NCBI GenBank assembly: GCA_037074615.1 | Contig: CM073562.1 | Span: 12,199,001 to 12,263,000 of the forward strand | DNA from: Leucaena leucocephala | Taxonomy: Eukaryota > Streptophyta > Magnoliopsida > Fabales > Fabaceae | Direction: 5' to 3' | Length of the DNA: 64,000 nt | In this document: positions 21,811 to 34,042 of the stretch, piece after piece | How positions within the stretch are numbered: the stretch's first letter is position 1 | Layout: the number at the start of each line of letters is the position of its first letter | Notes under the pieces: generated by a model | Seen by the model: only the letters and a program-made list of their open reading frames with translations | Told to the model about the DNA's origin: nothing | The model's database searches: none | Made by a program: the position numbers and the translations under genes

Positions 21811-22224
21811 TAGTACGTTTGGTAGGATGAAAGAGTTTTTTATAGGAATAGAAATGGCTGTAAGTAGAAATAGAAGTAAAAGTGGAAATGGAATTAGGTT
21901 GAAAATGGGCTTTAAAAGTTTATTTGGTAGGATATAAATGAGTATAGAATTTATGTATATTTTTTTAAATAACTTGGGTTAAACTCATCCAAAATATTTT
22001 TTTTATAATTTGGAAAAGATTAAAGTTGTGTAGAAATTTTATAACTAGGGGTAAAATTGTTCAAAATATTTTATTTCTACTTCCATTATTTCATTTTCTA
22101 GTTTTTTTTATGGAATTAAAATAGTCTAAAATGTTAGAAGTAGAATTTGCTTCTATTGTACCAAACAAAGGAAGTGGAAGATTCCACTTCTACTTCCATT
22201 TCCCTTATACCAAACATGCTGTTA
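21811..22224. mobile_element. MITE in the intron of TNL B
   Basis: This 414-bp insert starts TAGTACGTTTGGTAGG and ends TATACCAAACATGCTGTTA, with imperfect terminal inverted repeats around GTTTGGTA. The matching intron of TNL A (about 11530-11560) runs straight through without it, giving an empty site. There is no coding sequence. The superfamily is not certain because the target duplication is unclear; hAT-like or Tourist-like are both possible. Confidence 0.7.
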
Positions 22225-22749
22225 AGGATAAAGAATTACAGGGAGTTCTGTTGTATATTTACATGCCATCAACTATGCGACCTACCCTAATTGAAATTAT
22301 AATGAAAAATCACTCCTTAAATGTTGATTTAAAATATGACAATCGGTCTAAATCAGAGAAACCAATAAATAAATAAATAATTGAAATGACAGGTAACTAA
22401 CATATTATGCATGAGTTTTTGTTGTTTGTATAATTTCTTTGCTGGTTTCTTAATACTTCTCTATTTTTCATCATGAGTAGTTTTTTTAAAGATTGTAAAA
22501 TCTTGTTTTTAGTTATAGCTTATAACGGCACAAATGATTTCGAAACTAGCATCATAATATCAGACAATTTATGAGAATGTATAAAGTAAAACTTATATAT
22601 TTATGGTAGTGTTGTCTAATCGGACTATAAGCTTCGGCTAGCTATCCTTACATGGAACAATTATATGTCATTTTTTTCTATTTACTATTAGACATACATC
22701 AAATTGCTAGTTAACGTTTTGTGATTTTCTTTTATTTTTTGTTTAAAAG

Positions 22750-23924
22750 GGCACAAATGAAGTTATTATCATAATTCAAGTTGAAAATTCGAAATGCATA
22801 AAATACTGGGATGAAGAAGCCTTCAAGAATATGAACAGTCTCAAAATTCTTATTCTTGAGAATACAAAATTTTCGCAAGTTCCCAAATGTCTCCCTGAAA
22901 GTTTAAGAGTATTGAAATGGAGAGGATATCCTTCATCAAGTTTGCCAAGTGGTTTTTGTCCAGAGGATCTTGTTGAATTCGATGTGGAACATAGTCATTT
23001 CAATTCAGTGGAAATAATTAGCCAGGCAAGCCCCGCGCCCCCCTCCCCCAACAAAAATCTTATGTGTATTTATTTGGTTTGCTTCTTGTATTTGATCATT
23101 TGTTTAATTATACCTCTTATGTGGCTTTGGTTATTGCAGATAATGCCGAATGTGAGTGTTTTGAACTTTGGAGGTTGCGAGTATATTACAAAGATACCCA
23201 ATTTATCTAGCCTCTCAAGTTTAAAGAAGCTATTGCTTGAAAATTGCAAAAATTTGACTGAAATTGATGATACCGTTGGACAATTAGCAAAACTTGAAAC
23301 GTTGGATGTATATGGGTGTTCAAAGCTTACTACTTTTCCAAGGGAAATGAATACGCCCTCTCTTGATTATTTGAATCTTGTGTTTTGCTCTAATCTGAAT
23401 TACTTTCCAGAAATAGTAGCTAGGGACATGAAAATATCAGATTTGTGTTTGGATGGTACTAGTATAGATCAAATGCCTCCAGTTGAAAACCTTACTCAAC
23501 TTGGTACAATAAGCATTGGAGCGCATGATGATAGAATTCGGTCAATGAAGCTACCAAGTAACACTTTTTTGTTGCCACAACTTACAAGTATATATGTTGG
23601 AGGATATCAGGAGCTGCTTATGGAAGTGGAGTCAATAATATGTCCAAACATAAGGGATCTTGATCTCAGAAAATGTAATATATCCAATGAGAACCTTGGA
23701 ATTTATCTCACTTCATTCTCCAATGTTCATTATTTGGACTTGACGGCCAATGATTTCACAATTTTGCCCGCATGCATAGGAGATTGTCAAAATTTGGTTA
23801 AACTTGTGCTAAAAGAATGCAAGCATCTAATACAAGTGGAAAATGTTCCACCTAACATAAAATGCTTGATGGCAGGAGATTGCACATCGTGAGTTCAGAG
23901 TCGAGAAAGTTATTGTTGAGTAAG
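22750..23924 (+). pseudogene. TNL B: LRR exons with a GC-AG intron
   Basis: Exon 22750-23025 begins after acceptor AAAAG with GTNEVIIIIQ, then WDEEAFKNMNSLKIL and LPESLRVLKWRGYP, the usual junction between NB-ARC and LRR. Intron 23026-23139 (114 bp) has a GC donor (CAG/GCAAGC) and ends TTATTGCAG. Exon 23140-23924 continues with leucine-rich repeats (LSSLSSLKKLLLENC, LAKLETLDVYGCSKL, FPEIVARDMKISDL). A two-base loss near 23888 (ACATCGTGAG against ACATCATTGA in TNL A) creates an early TGA. The intron length is a multiple of three and has no stop, so reading passes through it. Confidence 0.88.
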
Positions 23925-24037
23925 GTCAATTTCTGTCTCTCCTTTTCTGATATTCATTCACATCCATTAAGTGTGTGTGTGTATATATATATATGACTTC
24001 ATTTGTTTTGTTTCTCAACATTTCTTTTGATTCACAG

Positions 24038-24551
24038 GAATTACTAGCATATGTAGTACCGATCAACAATGAAGGCTTTTCTGATTTCATCAAAGGATAT
24101 TTGTGTGTGCAAGGATATTTCTGTGTGCCAGGAGGAAGCATCCCAAAATGGTTTGATCATTGTAGCAAAGGACCGTCCATTTCTCTTTGGTTTCGTGACC
24201 AGTACTTCCCAATTCTCTGTGTTTGTGCTATTCTTGAACCAAGGGGCATTCATAATGAGATCAAAATAGAAGTGTTCACAAATGATGAAATGGCATATAC
24301 AAATCAGCTCCAGTATGTTCACACAGGATATGAGGAGGATCATATAATTGTGACTTATCTATGGGATTTCAAAATATATCGGTTGTTTGAAAAAGAACAG
24401 TGGACTCATGCAAAGATTTGTATATCTTCAAGCTTCGTAGATGCTGTAAAAGAGATCGGAATCTATGAAATCAAATATGAATGGACCAATATTAAAGATT
24501 TTTGATTCACTAATCCGTTTCAAAGTTCAGATTTCTCAAGAGGTAACCAAG
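24038..24551 (+). pseudogene. TNL B: post-LRR C-JID-like exon
   Basis: It follows acceptor TTGATTCACAG and reads ELLAYVVPINNEGFSDFI, then GGSIPKWFDHCSKGPSISLWFRD and WTHAKICISS, ending near EWTNIKDF with TGA at 24503-24505. Homology with TNL A continues past the TGA to AACCAAG/GTATGT at 24551, so the stop probably arose in this copy. Post-LRR domains of this kind contribute to effector recognition in known TNLs. No downstream exon like A 13074-13135 was found in B before MITE sequence starts. Confidence 0.88.
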
Positions 24552-24611
24552 GTATGTCTTATCGCCATTCTTTTTTTAATGTAATTTAATTTAGATGCAC
24601 GCAAATTCTGA

Positions 24612-24965
24612 AAAGTTTAGTGCCTGGTTGGTTTGCACTTTAAAAAGTTGGTTTGAGCCCAAAAGTGTTAGCCAAGCATTCTCCAAAATAGCTTCTATTA
24701 AATCATAGTTTTAATAGTCTAAAATTATAGTTTCAGATGACCTTATGATTTTAGCTTATTTTAACTTATGAGTGGAAAAAACTAATTTTGTCTTGTGTAA
24801 TAATCATTTTACTTTTGTTTTTTTCTCTCTATTATTTTGTCACTATGTCTTTTCTATTTAAAGTAATTTAACTATCAAAAAATTTATTCTGGTAATAACT
24901 ATCTAAATATTTATTTTTTTAAAATTATTTTTAAATTATTTTTTCTATAAACTCATAGGCTCTTA
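24612..24965 (-). mobile_element. Diverged Tourist-like MITE downstream of TNL B
   Basis: It shares with the 15.5-17.4 kb copies the pattern of AAATCATAGTTTTAATAGTC, TTTCAGATGACCTTATGA and TCTATAAACTCATAGGC. It is in the orientation of copy 1. The termini are weak (GTGCCTGGTTGG at the left), so the limits are approximate. It has no coding sequence. Confidence 0.5.
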
Positions 24966-25399
24966 ATTTGCACGTGTGTATTTCTTTCAAGGTTTCACTG
25001 AGTAACTATATTTTTTGTAAAAATTTAGTTAGCGGCATTATTAGTCAATAATCTAATTTCTTAAGATATATTAAATAATTGCAAATTAGGTTAATTGCAA
25101 ATTACATTAAAATCTAATCCTATACTACTCAATCCTAGAGCCTAATTAAGATTTTCTTCGTCAAGGTAAATGCCAATGTCTAAACTCATATATAATTATG
25201 ATTGAATAGTCAAATTTAACATTAAACATAATTAATCAGTAAAGAAATCAGAGTCTAATTCACAAATAAGTTCATAGCTCGTAATACATAAAAATGAATT
25301 TTATAAGGGATCCCCAACACCTACTAAATCATAGTCAACAAGTGTGGTACACGTTATTACACGAATTTTTAAGAAAAGTAATTCAAATGCGTATTATTA
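24966..25399. other. AT-rich spacer
   Basis: I see no gene or clear repeat here. It is AT-rich sequence between the end of the TNL B region and the duplicated block. Confidence 0.6.
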
Positions 25400-27300
25400 A
25401 ATATGTTATTTTAAGAAAATAATATACAATTATTATAAATAATTAATTTAATTAATTTTTTTAATTTATTTAAATTAATTAAGTAAATTTTATATTAAAT
25501 TTAAGAGATAGTATATCACTTATTGCTAAGACATACCCAAACCACAGAAATATACCTTCCGACGTGGTCCAGCACGACGAAGATGTAAACATGTCAAACC
25601 CCGTAGCTAGAATTCCCAGCTCTGCAAGAAACCTCTTGATCTGTAATATTCCAGCGTCAAAAACATGCATTTTATTATCATCTTATGACAGTTTTATTAC
25701 CATTCTTTTTATCAGACATACCTGGCGTTGGAGATGCAGCTTTGGTACCGTCTCCAATCCAGGACAAGAGAAGAAATTATGTTCAAGTTATATCTATTTG
25801 TAAATTGAAGCAAAATTTAATATAAAATATATTTAATTAATTTGATTATATTAAAAAAATAATTAAATTAATTAATAGTGTTAAGGTGTGCCCATCACTC
25901 TAAAGTAATTTTAATAGTTTAATTAATACCTTAAATTATTTAAAGGTATAATTGACACATTGAAATAATTTTTGTTGGGCAATCAACATCATTCACTAAT
26001 TTTTGTCAGAAATTCCTTTAGCCATTATTTACATAAGTTTTTTTTTTTGTTTTCCATATTATTCTTTAAAATCCACCTTTAAAAATGTTTTCTTTTTAAA
26101 AAAATGAGGCAAAATAGCAAAAGGCTCCTTTAAATTAAAAAAAAAAAATCTTCCTAGAAACTTCATCTTCTTCCCCCCCGAAAACTCAACATTGGCGCAC
26201 TATTCAAAATTTTCAGCAAGGTTTCAGATGTACGAAAGTCAAGCACAATCTCAAGAACTACAATATTCGTCTCCTGAGCTTCCACCATTTGGATCCACCG
26301 GCCTGAAATCCGAACTACCAGGAACCACCAAGAGTTGTAGTCGGAAATATCAACCCAGATCCGGATAAAGATGTATATAAGGATATAACGATAAGGATGA
26401 TTAGAGATAAGCTCGCCACGTCTTTGCCGATGACGTTTTTGCGCTTCCCTTCTTTCTTAAATCACTTCATCTGGGAGCAATGCATCTTTTCATTTTCTCC
26501 CTCTAATTAAAATAAATTCCAGCGATGTTGCCTTGAAATAAAAGTCCAGCGATCTATGTATATATTTGTTTTTAATCTGAGCGTCCATTTCCAAATCTAT
26601 ATATATATTTTCAAACATGACCCAGACTCCATTCAAGCACAACTTAGATCTATCTCCCTTCTCTAAAGTGACCTTGGTGATCTCCGCCCCCAATATCGAT
26701 CAAAACTTAGTTTCCTTGTCGCTCTTGCTCAAATCCCCACGCATGACACAATATCCTCTGGTTTAATGGTTGACGACTCTGGGTCCAACTCTATCATCTT
26801 TGGCCTGAAGCTTCGCTTAAAATCTAAGAATCAGATCTCAAGATGGAATCCCCTTAATCCTAACTAATAATATATATTTTTTTAAATTACTCTAATCATC
26901 TCTTATAATTCTATTCCCCATGTGTTACTTGATTTATTATTGATTAGGGAGTATTGATAAGATTAATTTAAGAAAATATTGATAAATATAAAAAATAGAA
27001 TTTATATTTATGATCAAGAATTACTCACCAATTAGATCTTTCAAATAGAAGGAAATTACAAGTAAATTCAACTTTTTATCTGAGTGAACAAGTACATTAT
27101 ATATATAAATAAAATACAAGCTGCAAGATGGAAGTAACACTATTACTTAACGATCGAGTAAGCAGGATTGTCTTATAAAGAATTAGGATATGTCTGCGAA
27201 AATGCCCCAAAAATAAAAAAACTTCTCATGATTATGACAAGTCAAATATGACAAATCTAGGACGGCAATACAAATTGCAAATACAAAAATATTAACCAAA
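25400..27300. repeat. Duplicated block, copy 1 (CACTA empty site)
   Basis: 25400-25880 and about 26865-27300 match 40215-40564 plus 50547-51240 at high identity. The best conserved part (25505-25790) includes GCAGCTTTGGTACCGTCTCC at 25736-25755, which runs unbroken where the other copy holds the CACTA transposon. About 25885-26865 is absent from the other copy. On the minus strand two short splice-bordered open pieces occur (about 25672-25555 and 25780-25720), perhaps old exon debris; no protein family is recognised. The rest is non-coding. Confidence 0.8.
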
Positions 27301-28782
27301 AAAACATAATATAAATCAAATAATTACTTTGTTCTCGTCATCGATCGGTTCATTCCTATTAAGAAGAAGAAAACCAAGCAGCCTCCATGTTTATTCTTTG
27401 TAGTTACATTCCGTTTGCATTAGGATAAAATACAGCTGCTTTGTTATAGGCAACATCTATTATTTTCAAGATAAAATCAATCATGTCCTCGTCATTTTCC
27501 TTTTATAAAGGGGCCGCATGTGTGTTAACATATTAATGTACACTTGATAATTTTCCATACTAAATTTGCTATGATATCTTCATTTCTATCTTCCAATGGA
27601 AGCATAATGTACACAATGCAAGCAATTCAGAATTCCATGTTGTTCGGAATGGAAACTGTATAGAATCCAACGAGTCTATCTTCCTCCCCTCTTGTCGTCA
27701 CATACCTATCTCTTCCTTGTCAAGGTCTGCAAATGAAGGTCTTCTCTCTCCCTCTTCTGTCAATGAACGTTGAACGTCGCAAATCTCTTTCATCATCAAC
27801 TTCATCCTCTGGTTTTATCTTCTGAAACGAAGTTGGGTCATCAAGCAAATTTCTCAAGCATTTCTCTTCGTAAGGTGACGTCGCAGAGGATGTAGGGCTC
27901 ATGCAAATTTCCTAATCCATCACTCTTTGCCTCCTATCTTTGGTAATTTATCTCTCTCTCTCTCTCTCATTTTCACTCTGATAGATGTGTGTTTCATCGG
28001 CGTTTGTTTCCATCTTTCAGTCACAGGAATTGGGTTCAAATGCTCATGTATTTCATGAAGATGTGGGAGTTTAGAGTTGTATAAACTCATGTATTTCATA
28101 AAGATCTGGCGGGTTGAGTCTTTTTAAAATAATAATAATAATAAGTGTTGCACTTGCTTCTAGGAAAAGGAATCTAGCATGCCCTTAATTACAATGCTAG
28201 AGCAACTCAACTCTATGTTAAAGCCTATTTAAAGGCATGCGGGTTTAAATATGTCAGACTTTTTTGTAAAAAAAATCTCACTTATTTAATGATATGTATA
28301 TTATAAATATAATCAATTTATTTAGAGCTTTCTATTTATAAATGTAGGCTTTAGTAAGCTTAAAACCTCCCAGACTTGAAATATGAGACATGTTTAATGG
28401 CAAACATTGTAATCAGGCTTTTTTACTTTAGGATTGACATGCTTTGTAAAGGCTCAAACATGAGCATAAAAAAGCCTTTATACAGTCTTGTACCTAAACT
28501 GCATGAGAGAGCAGTTTTCCCAAGAGAGAGGAGAAGTCTACCTTATGCGTAATAAATGACTCCCTCAATCCCATATCTCATAAGTCATGTATGCATTGTT
28601 ACGTGAGGATGGGTTTACCTTGAATAATAAATGGAAAACTCTCTCTATGGACCCACACATGATAGCCCTATTGGGCTTCGGCCTTAATCCACCAAGGGGG
28701 TGGGTATTATCTTCACCCTTGATAATTTTAAATTATAAATATAATTTGATATCTTCATTTCTATCTTTCAGTAAAGGCAATT
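27301..28782 (+). promoter_or_regulatory. Upstream region of TIR pseudogene C
   Basis: It is related to the upstream DNA of TNL B (17540-18273) and TIR D (51240-51517), with shared phrases such as TTTGCATTAGGATAAAATAC and CTTCATTTCTATCTTCCA. A 350-bp segment (27630-27900) also recurs at 53085-53300 downstream of TIR D. A (TC)n run is near 27951-27969. Just before the start codon lies GATATCTTCATTTCTATC ending in a splice-acceptor-like CAG (28769-28771). About 28140-28730 holds AT-rich sequence with no match to TNL B. Confidence 0.55.
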
Positions 28783-29252
28783 ATGACAGGGCAAGCAAAA
28801 AGGTCTTCAATACACTATCACTGGACTTATGATGTCTTCCTCAATTTTAGAGGTGAAGATATTCGTTGTGGCTTCACAAGAATCTGTATGAAGCTCTCCA
28901 AAAAATGGGGGTTCACACCTTCTTTGATGACACAGATATAGGAATTGGGGTTGAAATTTCACCAACACTTTTCAAAGCAATTGAGGAATCCAGGATGGCC
29001 ATTACTATATTTTCTAAGAATTATGCTTCCTCAACATATTGCTTGAATGAACTAGCCCAAATCCATCAATGTATTAAGGGAAATGGTCGACTAATTTGGC
29101 CAATTTTTTATGATGTTGAGCCTTCTGAAGTACGACATCAAAAAGGGAAATATCGAGAAGCACTAGTTACACATGAACAAAACTCAAGGGCTGATGAAGA
29201 CAAGATGAATCGTTGGAAGCATGCACTATAAAGGCTTAAATTATGATCCAAG
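28783..29252 (+). pseudogene. TIR pseudogene C, TIR exon
   Basis: It starts at ATG 28783 (MTGQAKRSS) with YDVFLNFRGED, then a small deletion near 28877 shifts the frame before NLYEALQKMGVHTFFDD. The TIR continues through AITIFSKNYASST, CLNELAQIHQC and IFYDVEPSEVRHQKGK. Seventeen bases present in TNL B are missing near 29228, giving an early TAA. The exon would end at GATCCAAG/GTTATT. It is close to TNL B but independently damaged. Confidence 0.92.
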
Positions 29253-29412
29253 GTTATTCACAACTTTTACTTTTTTCTTTCTTCTAATTAATGTTTTTAA
29301 CCTACCTAGTTTATATGGTTAGATAAGAAGAAACTTGTTACAATTATTATGCATGCATATGAATTGGATGGATTTCATTAGAATTGAGTGAAATTTTTGT
29401 TTGCTTCTCCAG

Positions 29413-29433
29413 GAAAGATTATGAAAGTGAACT
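29413..29433 (+). pseudogene. TIR pseudogene C, stub of the NB-ARC exon
   Basis: After the intron ending CTTCTCCAG only seven codons (KDYESEL) of the second exon remain. The Athila-type LTR begins at 29434. The rest of the NB-ARC exon is not found beyond the element. Confidence 0.85.
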
Positions 29434-30978
29434 TGAAACAACCTTAATCCGATGTCGCCTTGTGGTTACTTCAAAAATTTAAACTAAGGATTGCGTATAG
29501 TGCAACATTGGGTCGTTCTCTCTGAGGAGCCAAAATGTGAAATTAAATTTCTAAGTAACTAAATGCAATGCAACCTAAATTAGAAAATGGGATTTATTTT
29601 GATTGACTAACAACTAAATGCAATGAATTAAAAATAGATTTAAATAAAATATTTTTGGTATTTTTAGTTTAAATAAAGGAATAATGAATCATAATAAGTG
29701 AATAGAATAAATTTAAAGGAATTAATAATAATAAAAGCAATTCTCCAATTCAATAACGCAGGCAATCATAGCTTCAAAAGATATGGAAGTTTTAAATAAT
29801 GAATTAAGAATTATAATTAAGATTTTAATCCAACAACCGAGCTACTTCGAATTGTCACAAAATATTTTCCAAGTCCTAATTTATTAACTGCCACCAGAAT
29901 AATAAATTAGGACTAAAGATATTAAAAACCAATGCTTAATTATAACTCAATAATTCATAAAAATAGAATTTAAACTAATAAGAGACATAACGATCCAATA
30001 ATTCAAGCCACCTTGAAAAATCACGAAATATTCACGATAATCTCAATACAATGTCTGACACAGATCAAGGTAAATGAAATTAAAGTTAATTAAAGATTAA
30101 TGTCAAATGTCAAGCAAAAAATTCAGTCACAATAATCCTCAATAAATACAAATAAATTATTCTAAAATTCCCAACAATTATAAAATTAATCCTAAGACCT
30201 ATGAGTCATAATATGATTATTAGGTAGAGAATTAGAGTAACTTATACTCCCCTTTAATATCCAAACTCATGCCTTTACTATTGAATTAGAGAATTAGAAC
30301 TCTAGCCACCCATAGTCACAGAAATCCACGCTATCATCTCTATCTTCATGCTACTGTTTCTACTCGTTGCTTCTGTCGCTGAACTGGTTGCTGCACTGTT
30401 CACGTGCTGGTTGACGCTGTGCTTCTTGGACAAGATGAGGCTGTGGCATGCTGCTGCGTGGAGGTCTGCAGCTGGATATGGTGAATAGAAGTCTCACGGC
30501 GTCCTGGGTGTGTGCGTGCTTTTTTTTTCTCTTTTCTAATTCAATTCCTGGCCGTGGTCCTATGCGTGAGTGCTTTCTTTCTTTTCTTTCTTGCGGCAGC
30601 TCCCTCCATTCTTTTCCTGCGTGAATGCTTTTTAAAAGCATTTTGAATAGGACAAAACCTAATGGGCCAAATCGTAAGGTTTGGCCCATTGGGTCTTATT
30701 TTGTAATTTCTAGTTTTATGGTCCTTTGTTATCATTTGTGAATTCCGATTTCTCCTGAATTATTGAAATATAAAATCATAATAATGTAATACATTTTATT
30801 CCAAAAATAATTGTTTAGGATAAATCATAAAAATATGACAATTACGCCCCTTTTAAGCATTAATTTAATACAAGGCATATTGATTGAATTAGTACATAAA
30901 CATACAATTAAGAACCAGATTAATGACAAAAACCCACTAAAATGATATGAATAAATATATAAAAATATGGGTTTGTCA
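29434..30978 (-). repeat. 3' LTR of the Athila-type element
   Basis: On the plus strand it runs from TGAAACAACC to GTTTGTCA, so its own sense sequence starts TGACAAAC and ends GGTTGTTTCA. It is 1545 bp and is followed by the complement of a polypurine tract. A related solo copy lies at 53358-54952. Open frames around 30360-30735 are not conserved between the two copies and are not genes. Confidence 0.88.
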
Positions 30979-32137
30979 ACTCCCCCACACTTAACCTTTT
31001 GCACTCCTGAGCAAAATATTAGTCAAAAGAATGCCAACAGTTAAATTCAATACAAGTAAACATAAAAATGTCAAAGCAAGAATATATAATCAACTCAAGT
31101 AACTTCTATCCCTAATCAATCGGTAGTAATGGAATGCTTTGATGCAAGGAAAGTAACACAAGACATAGCAAGATAGAGGAATGAAAACATAATAGATCTC
31201 TTATAGGTATAAGTGTCTCACTCAACTCTCAAATATAGGAAATTTTTACTCAATCCACCTAGATTAGCATCTATCATAGGATCGTAAAGATTCTACTATT
31301 TCCACTACTAACATACCATAGACTCATGATCAAGGGGACTTTATTAGGTTGTAATGTTGGTGAAAGGCTAATGAATGGATGGAATGAAATGTAGAACAAG
31401 TTTAATGCATGAGTATTAAGAAATAGTTCAAGGTAAGATAACATGTGACTATCAAATAAACAATAAACTTTAATCTTCAACTACCAAAGGATGCCTTATT
31501 TTAAACTTCATGCCTTATTGCCAATTTTTCTTTTCTTTTTCTTTTTCTCTCTTTCTTTTTTTTTCAACTTCTTTCTTCTTTTTTGGCTTTTTTTCTACAC
31601 ATTTTTTTCTTGTCTTTTCTATTTATTTTCTCCCTTTTTTTGTTTTTTTGGGAAAACCTAACTAAAAAAGATAAAGATAATAACTTTTAATAGTACACAG
31701 TTAATCATAACGAACATAATATAACTCATGCAAAGTATTTGTTCAAAATTAATGGAATGAAATGAAAGTGATGGGCTCAAAGGGGTAAGCAAAGGTTCAT
31801 TGAGATGGCTTGTGTTTGGATAAAAAGGGTTTAGAATTGAATGACCCTATCATGCTCATAAATCAAGGTAATAATGCAGCTTTGAAAAAGAATATAGGTA
31901 AGTTCTAGAGGTTAACCAAAACTAGATGTAAATCACACAAGATAAGAAAGAAAATTAAGGCTCAATAATCCTTCCAGCAAGGCTTTCTCTAATATGTTTC
32001 CTCCCTAAAATCAAGCTAAGAAACAAGGTTAATAACATTGCATCAAGGCACTCTACTATGCTAATCAATTCAGAATAAGAATTACTCAAATCAAAATGCA
32101 TTCTTACCTAGACATACCAATGTTCACATGCATAAAG
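30979..32137 (-). other. Non-coding 3' part of the Athila element, segment 1
   Basis: It begins with ACTCCCCCACACTTA (30979-30993), the complement of a polypurine tract. The rest is AT-rich without a conserved frame, including a long pyrimidine run at about 31520-31650. In the Athila branch this space can hold an envelope-like gene; none is recognisable here. Confidence 0.7.
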
Positions 32138-34037
32138 TGTTGGAAATCGTGCCCTAGGGGCCAATCATTGTCTTATGAACATTATTGATTTATGAATTTA
32201 TTAATTGTGTTATCATATTATTTGCATGTTTACTATGATGACCATCCTTGGGTAATTCATGATCTTATCCTAAATGTCCCTGGTCGGTCATCTATGCGGG
32301 AGCAGAGATGAAATAAGACCAGTATGACTTTGAAGATGTATAGAGATATAAATCAAAGTCATATGCACATGTAAGAGTACAAGGGTGCTGGACTGACCCG
32401 CTATGAGATAACTGCATGGGTAACGTCATAAGCTTCTCTCATATACAAACCATGTCAATATGCCCTTTGACCTGAGATCATCATGAATTCCTACATGACA
32501 AACGCTCAGCTTTGACCTAGTCAAAAGTCACTTTTGACCGAGTGATCATAAAGACTATGTTCGGGCTTAGTGGTTTTTCATGCGGAGGAATGTGAATGGT
32601 CAAGATGGAATTTGTCCCTCACATTCGTGGAGAGATATTACTGGGCCCCTCAATGAGTGAGTCTGAGAAATGTATGGCCATACTGTAATGGAAAGGTAGT
32701 TCCATTTCTAGAGTCAGACTACTCAGGGATCAAGAAAGTAACGGTCAGGAATAGGAGGATGACATTATCCATGCCTCATCCATGACCAAAATATCGCGTG
32801 ATAGAAGGGACATGATATGGTTGTATAAAAGGTTATATCGTTTATCGATCCTCATATGATTTGGGTAGTCGTTATGTCTTGCTAGAGACCACTTGCGACT
32901 TGTGGGCCAGTATAGCAAATGGCCCACTGCCAACTTCGTATGGGCCTACAGGGTCACACACAAAATAGCTCAACACGAGCTATGATGTCCAGATTCATTG
33001 AATCTAAGACGTGTCCAAATTCAATGAATGATCCAGGGTGGATGTATATATTTATTTATATTTATATTCGTATACATATAAATTCATATATATATATTAT
33101 ATATATGAGATATATGAGATTTAATTTATAAGGATAAATTATATCTCTATCACGTTTGAATTTGAAATTCGAATTGATAGGATATCTCATATAAGAGATA
33201 TTTATGAGATTTAATTTATAAGGATAAATTATATCTCTATCACGTTTGAATTTGAAATTCGAATTGATAGGATATCTCATATAAGAGATATTTATGAGAT
33301 TTAATTTATAAGGATAAATTATATCTCTATCACGTTTGAATTTGAAATTCAAATTGATAGGATATCTCATATTTGATTTATGGGAATAAATTAAATATAA
33401 TTCAGTCTCATCTTTATTTAAAGTTAAATAAATAGGTAATTAAATCTGTGGGACGGATTTAATATTATTTATTTAATTAGTTTCTTATAAAATTATACAA
33501 TATATGATATTGTATCAATTCGGAATTAATATAAGATTAACTCCAAAATCTAATTCGGTTAAGTGAAAAACGCATAGCATCCTCTATATCTATTTGGAGG
33601 AGCTACGTTTGAGTATAACACAGAGCACAGAAAGGCCGAATGGAATCTGCAAAAGGTTTGCAGACAAGAAACTGCCAAAATAGAGACAGAGACTTGTGAA
33701 AGCCTTGGAGGGACAGGAGACGCTAGCACGTCGTTCGTGGTTGGAATGCTGTTCGTGTGGATACCAGTAGAGGAAGCTGACCTGAGGCGTCGACTTCTTG
33801 TGATCGGAAAGAGACCACCGTCCACGGAGCGAATATGTGAAGGTCGCTGAGGAACACTCCGTTGACTTCCTGCGATATATAAGAGATCACCAGCCACGTA
33901 GAGAAGCTATGAAATTCGCTGAGCAGCACTGAGGGTAATGAGTCTTTCCACTTGACTTAAACACATACGGCAGATCCTGGCAAGGAATGGAAAATTTTTA
34001 AAGTTTATTTCCGCTGCGTGTCTTCCAATTCCTTACA
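32138..34037. mobile_element. Solo LTR nested in the Athila element
   Basis: This 1900-bp element starts TGTTGGAAATCG and ends CCAATTCCTTACA, with TAAAG flanking at 32133-32137 and 34038-34042. It has no retrotransposon proteins, so it is a solo LTR. The TGTTGG start and the TTTCCGCTGCGT near its end are reminiscent of Ty1/copia LTRs, which is only a guess. It contains a three-unit 90-bp tandem repeat. Confidence 0.88.
33116..33371. repeat. 90-bp tandem repeat, three units
   Basis: Units start GAGATTTAATTTATAAGG at 33116, 33206 and 33296 and are almost identical; the third is slightly truncated. The exact 90-base period leaves an open frame of 30-residue repeats on the minus strand that is an artefact of the repeat. 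Confidence 0.95.
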
Positions 34038-34042
34038 TAAAG

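Noticed and set aside
30360..30735. Overlapping minus-strand frames in the Athila LTR
   Set aside because: The equivalent part of the related LTR at 54.2-54.6 kb does not keep either frame.
33062..33370. Minus-strand frame with 30-residue repeats
   Set aside because: It is an artefact of a 90-bp DNA repeat whose period is divisible by three. It lies inside a solo LTR.
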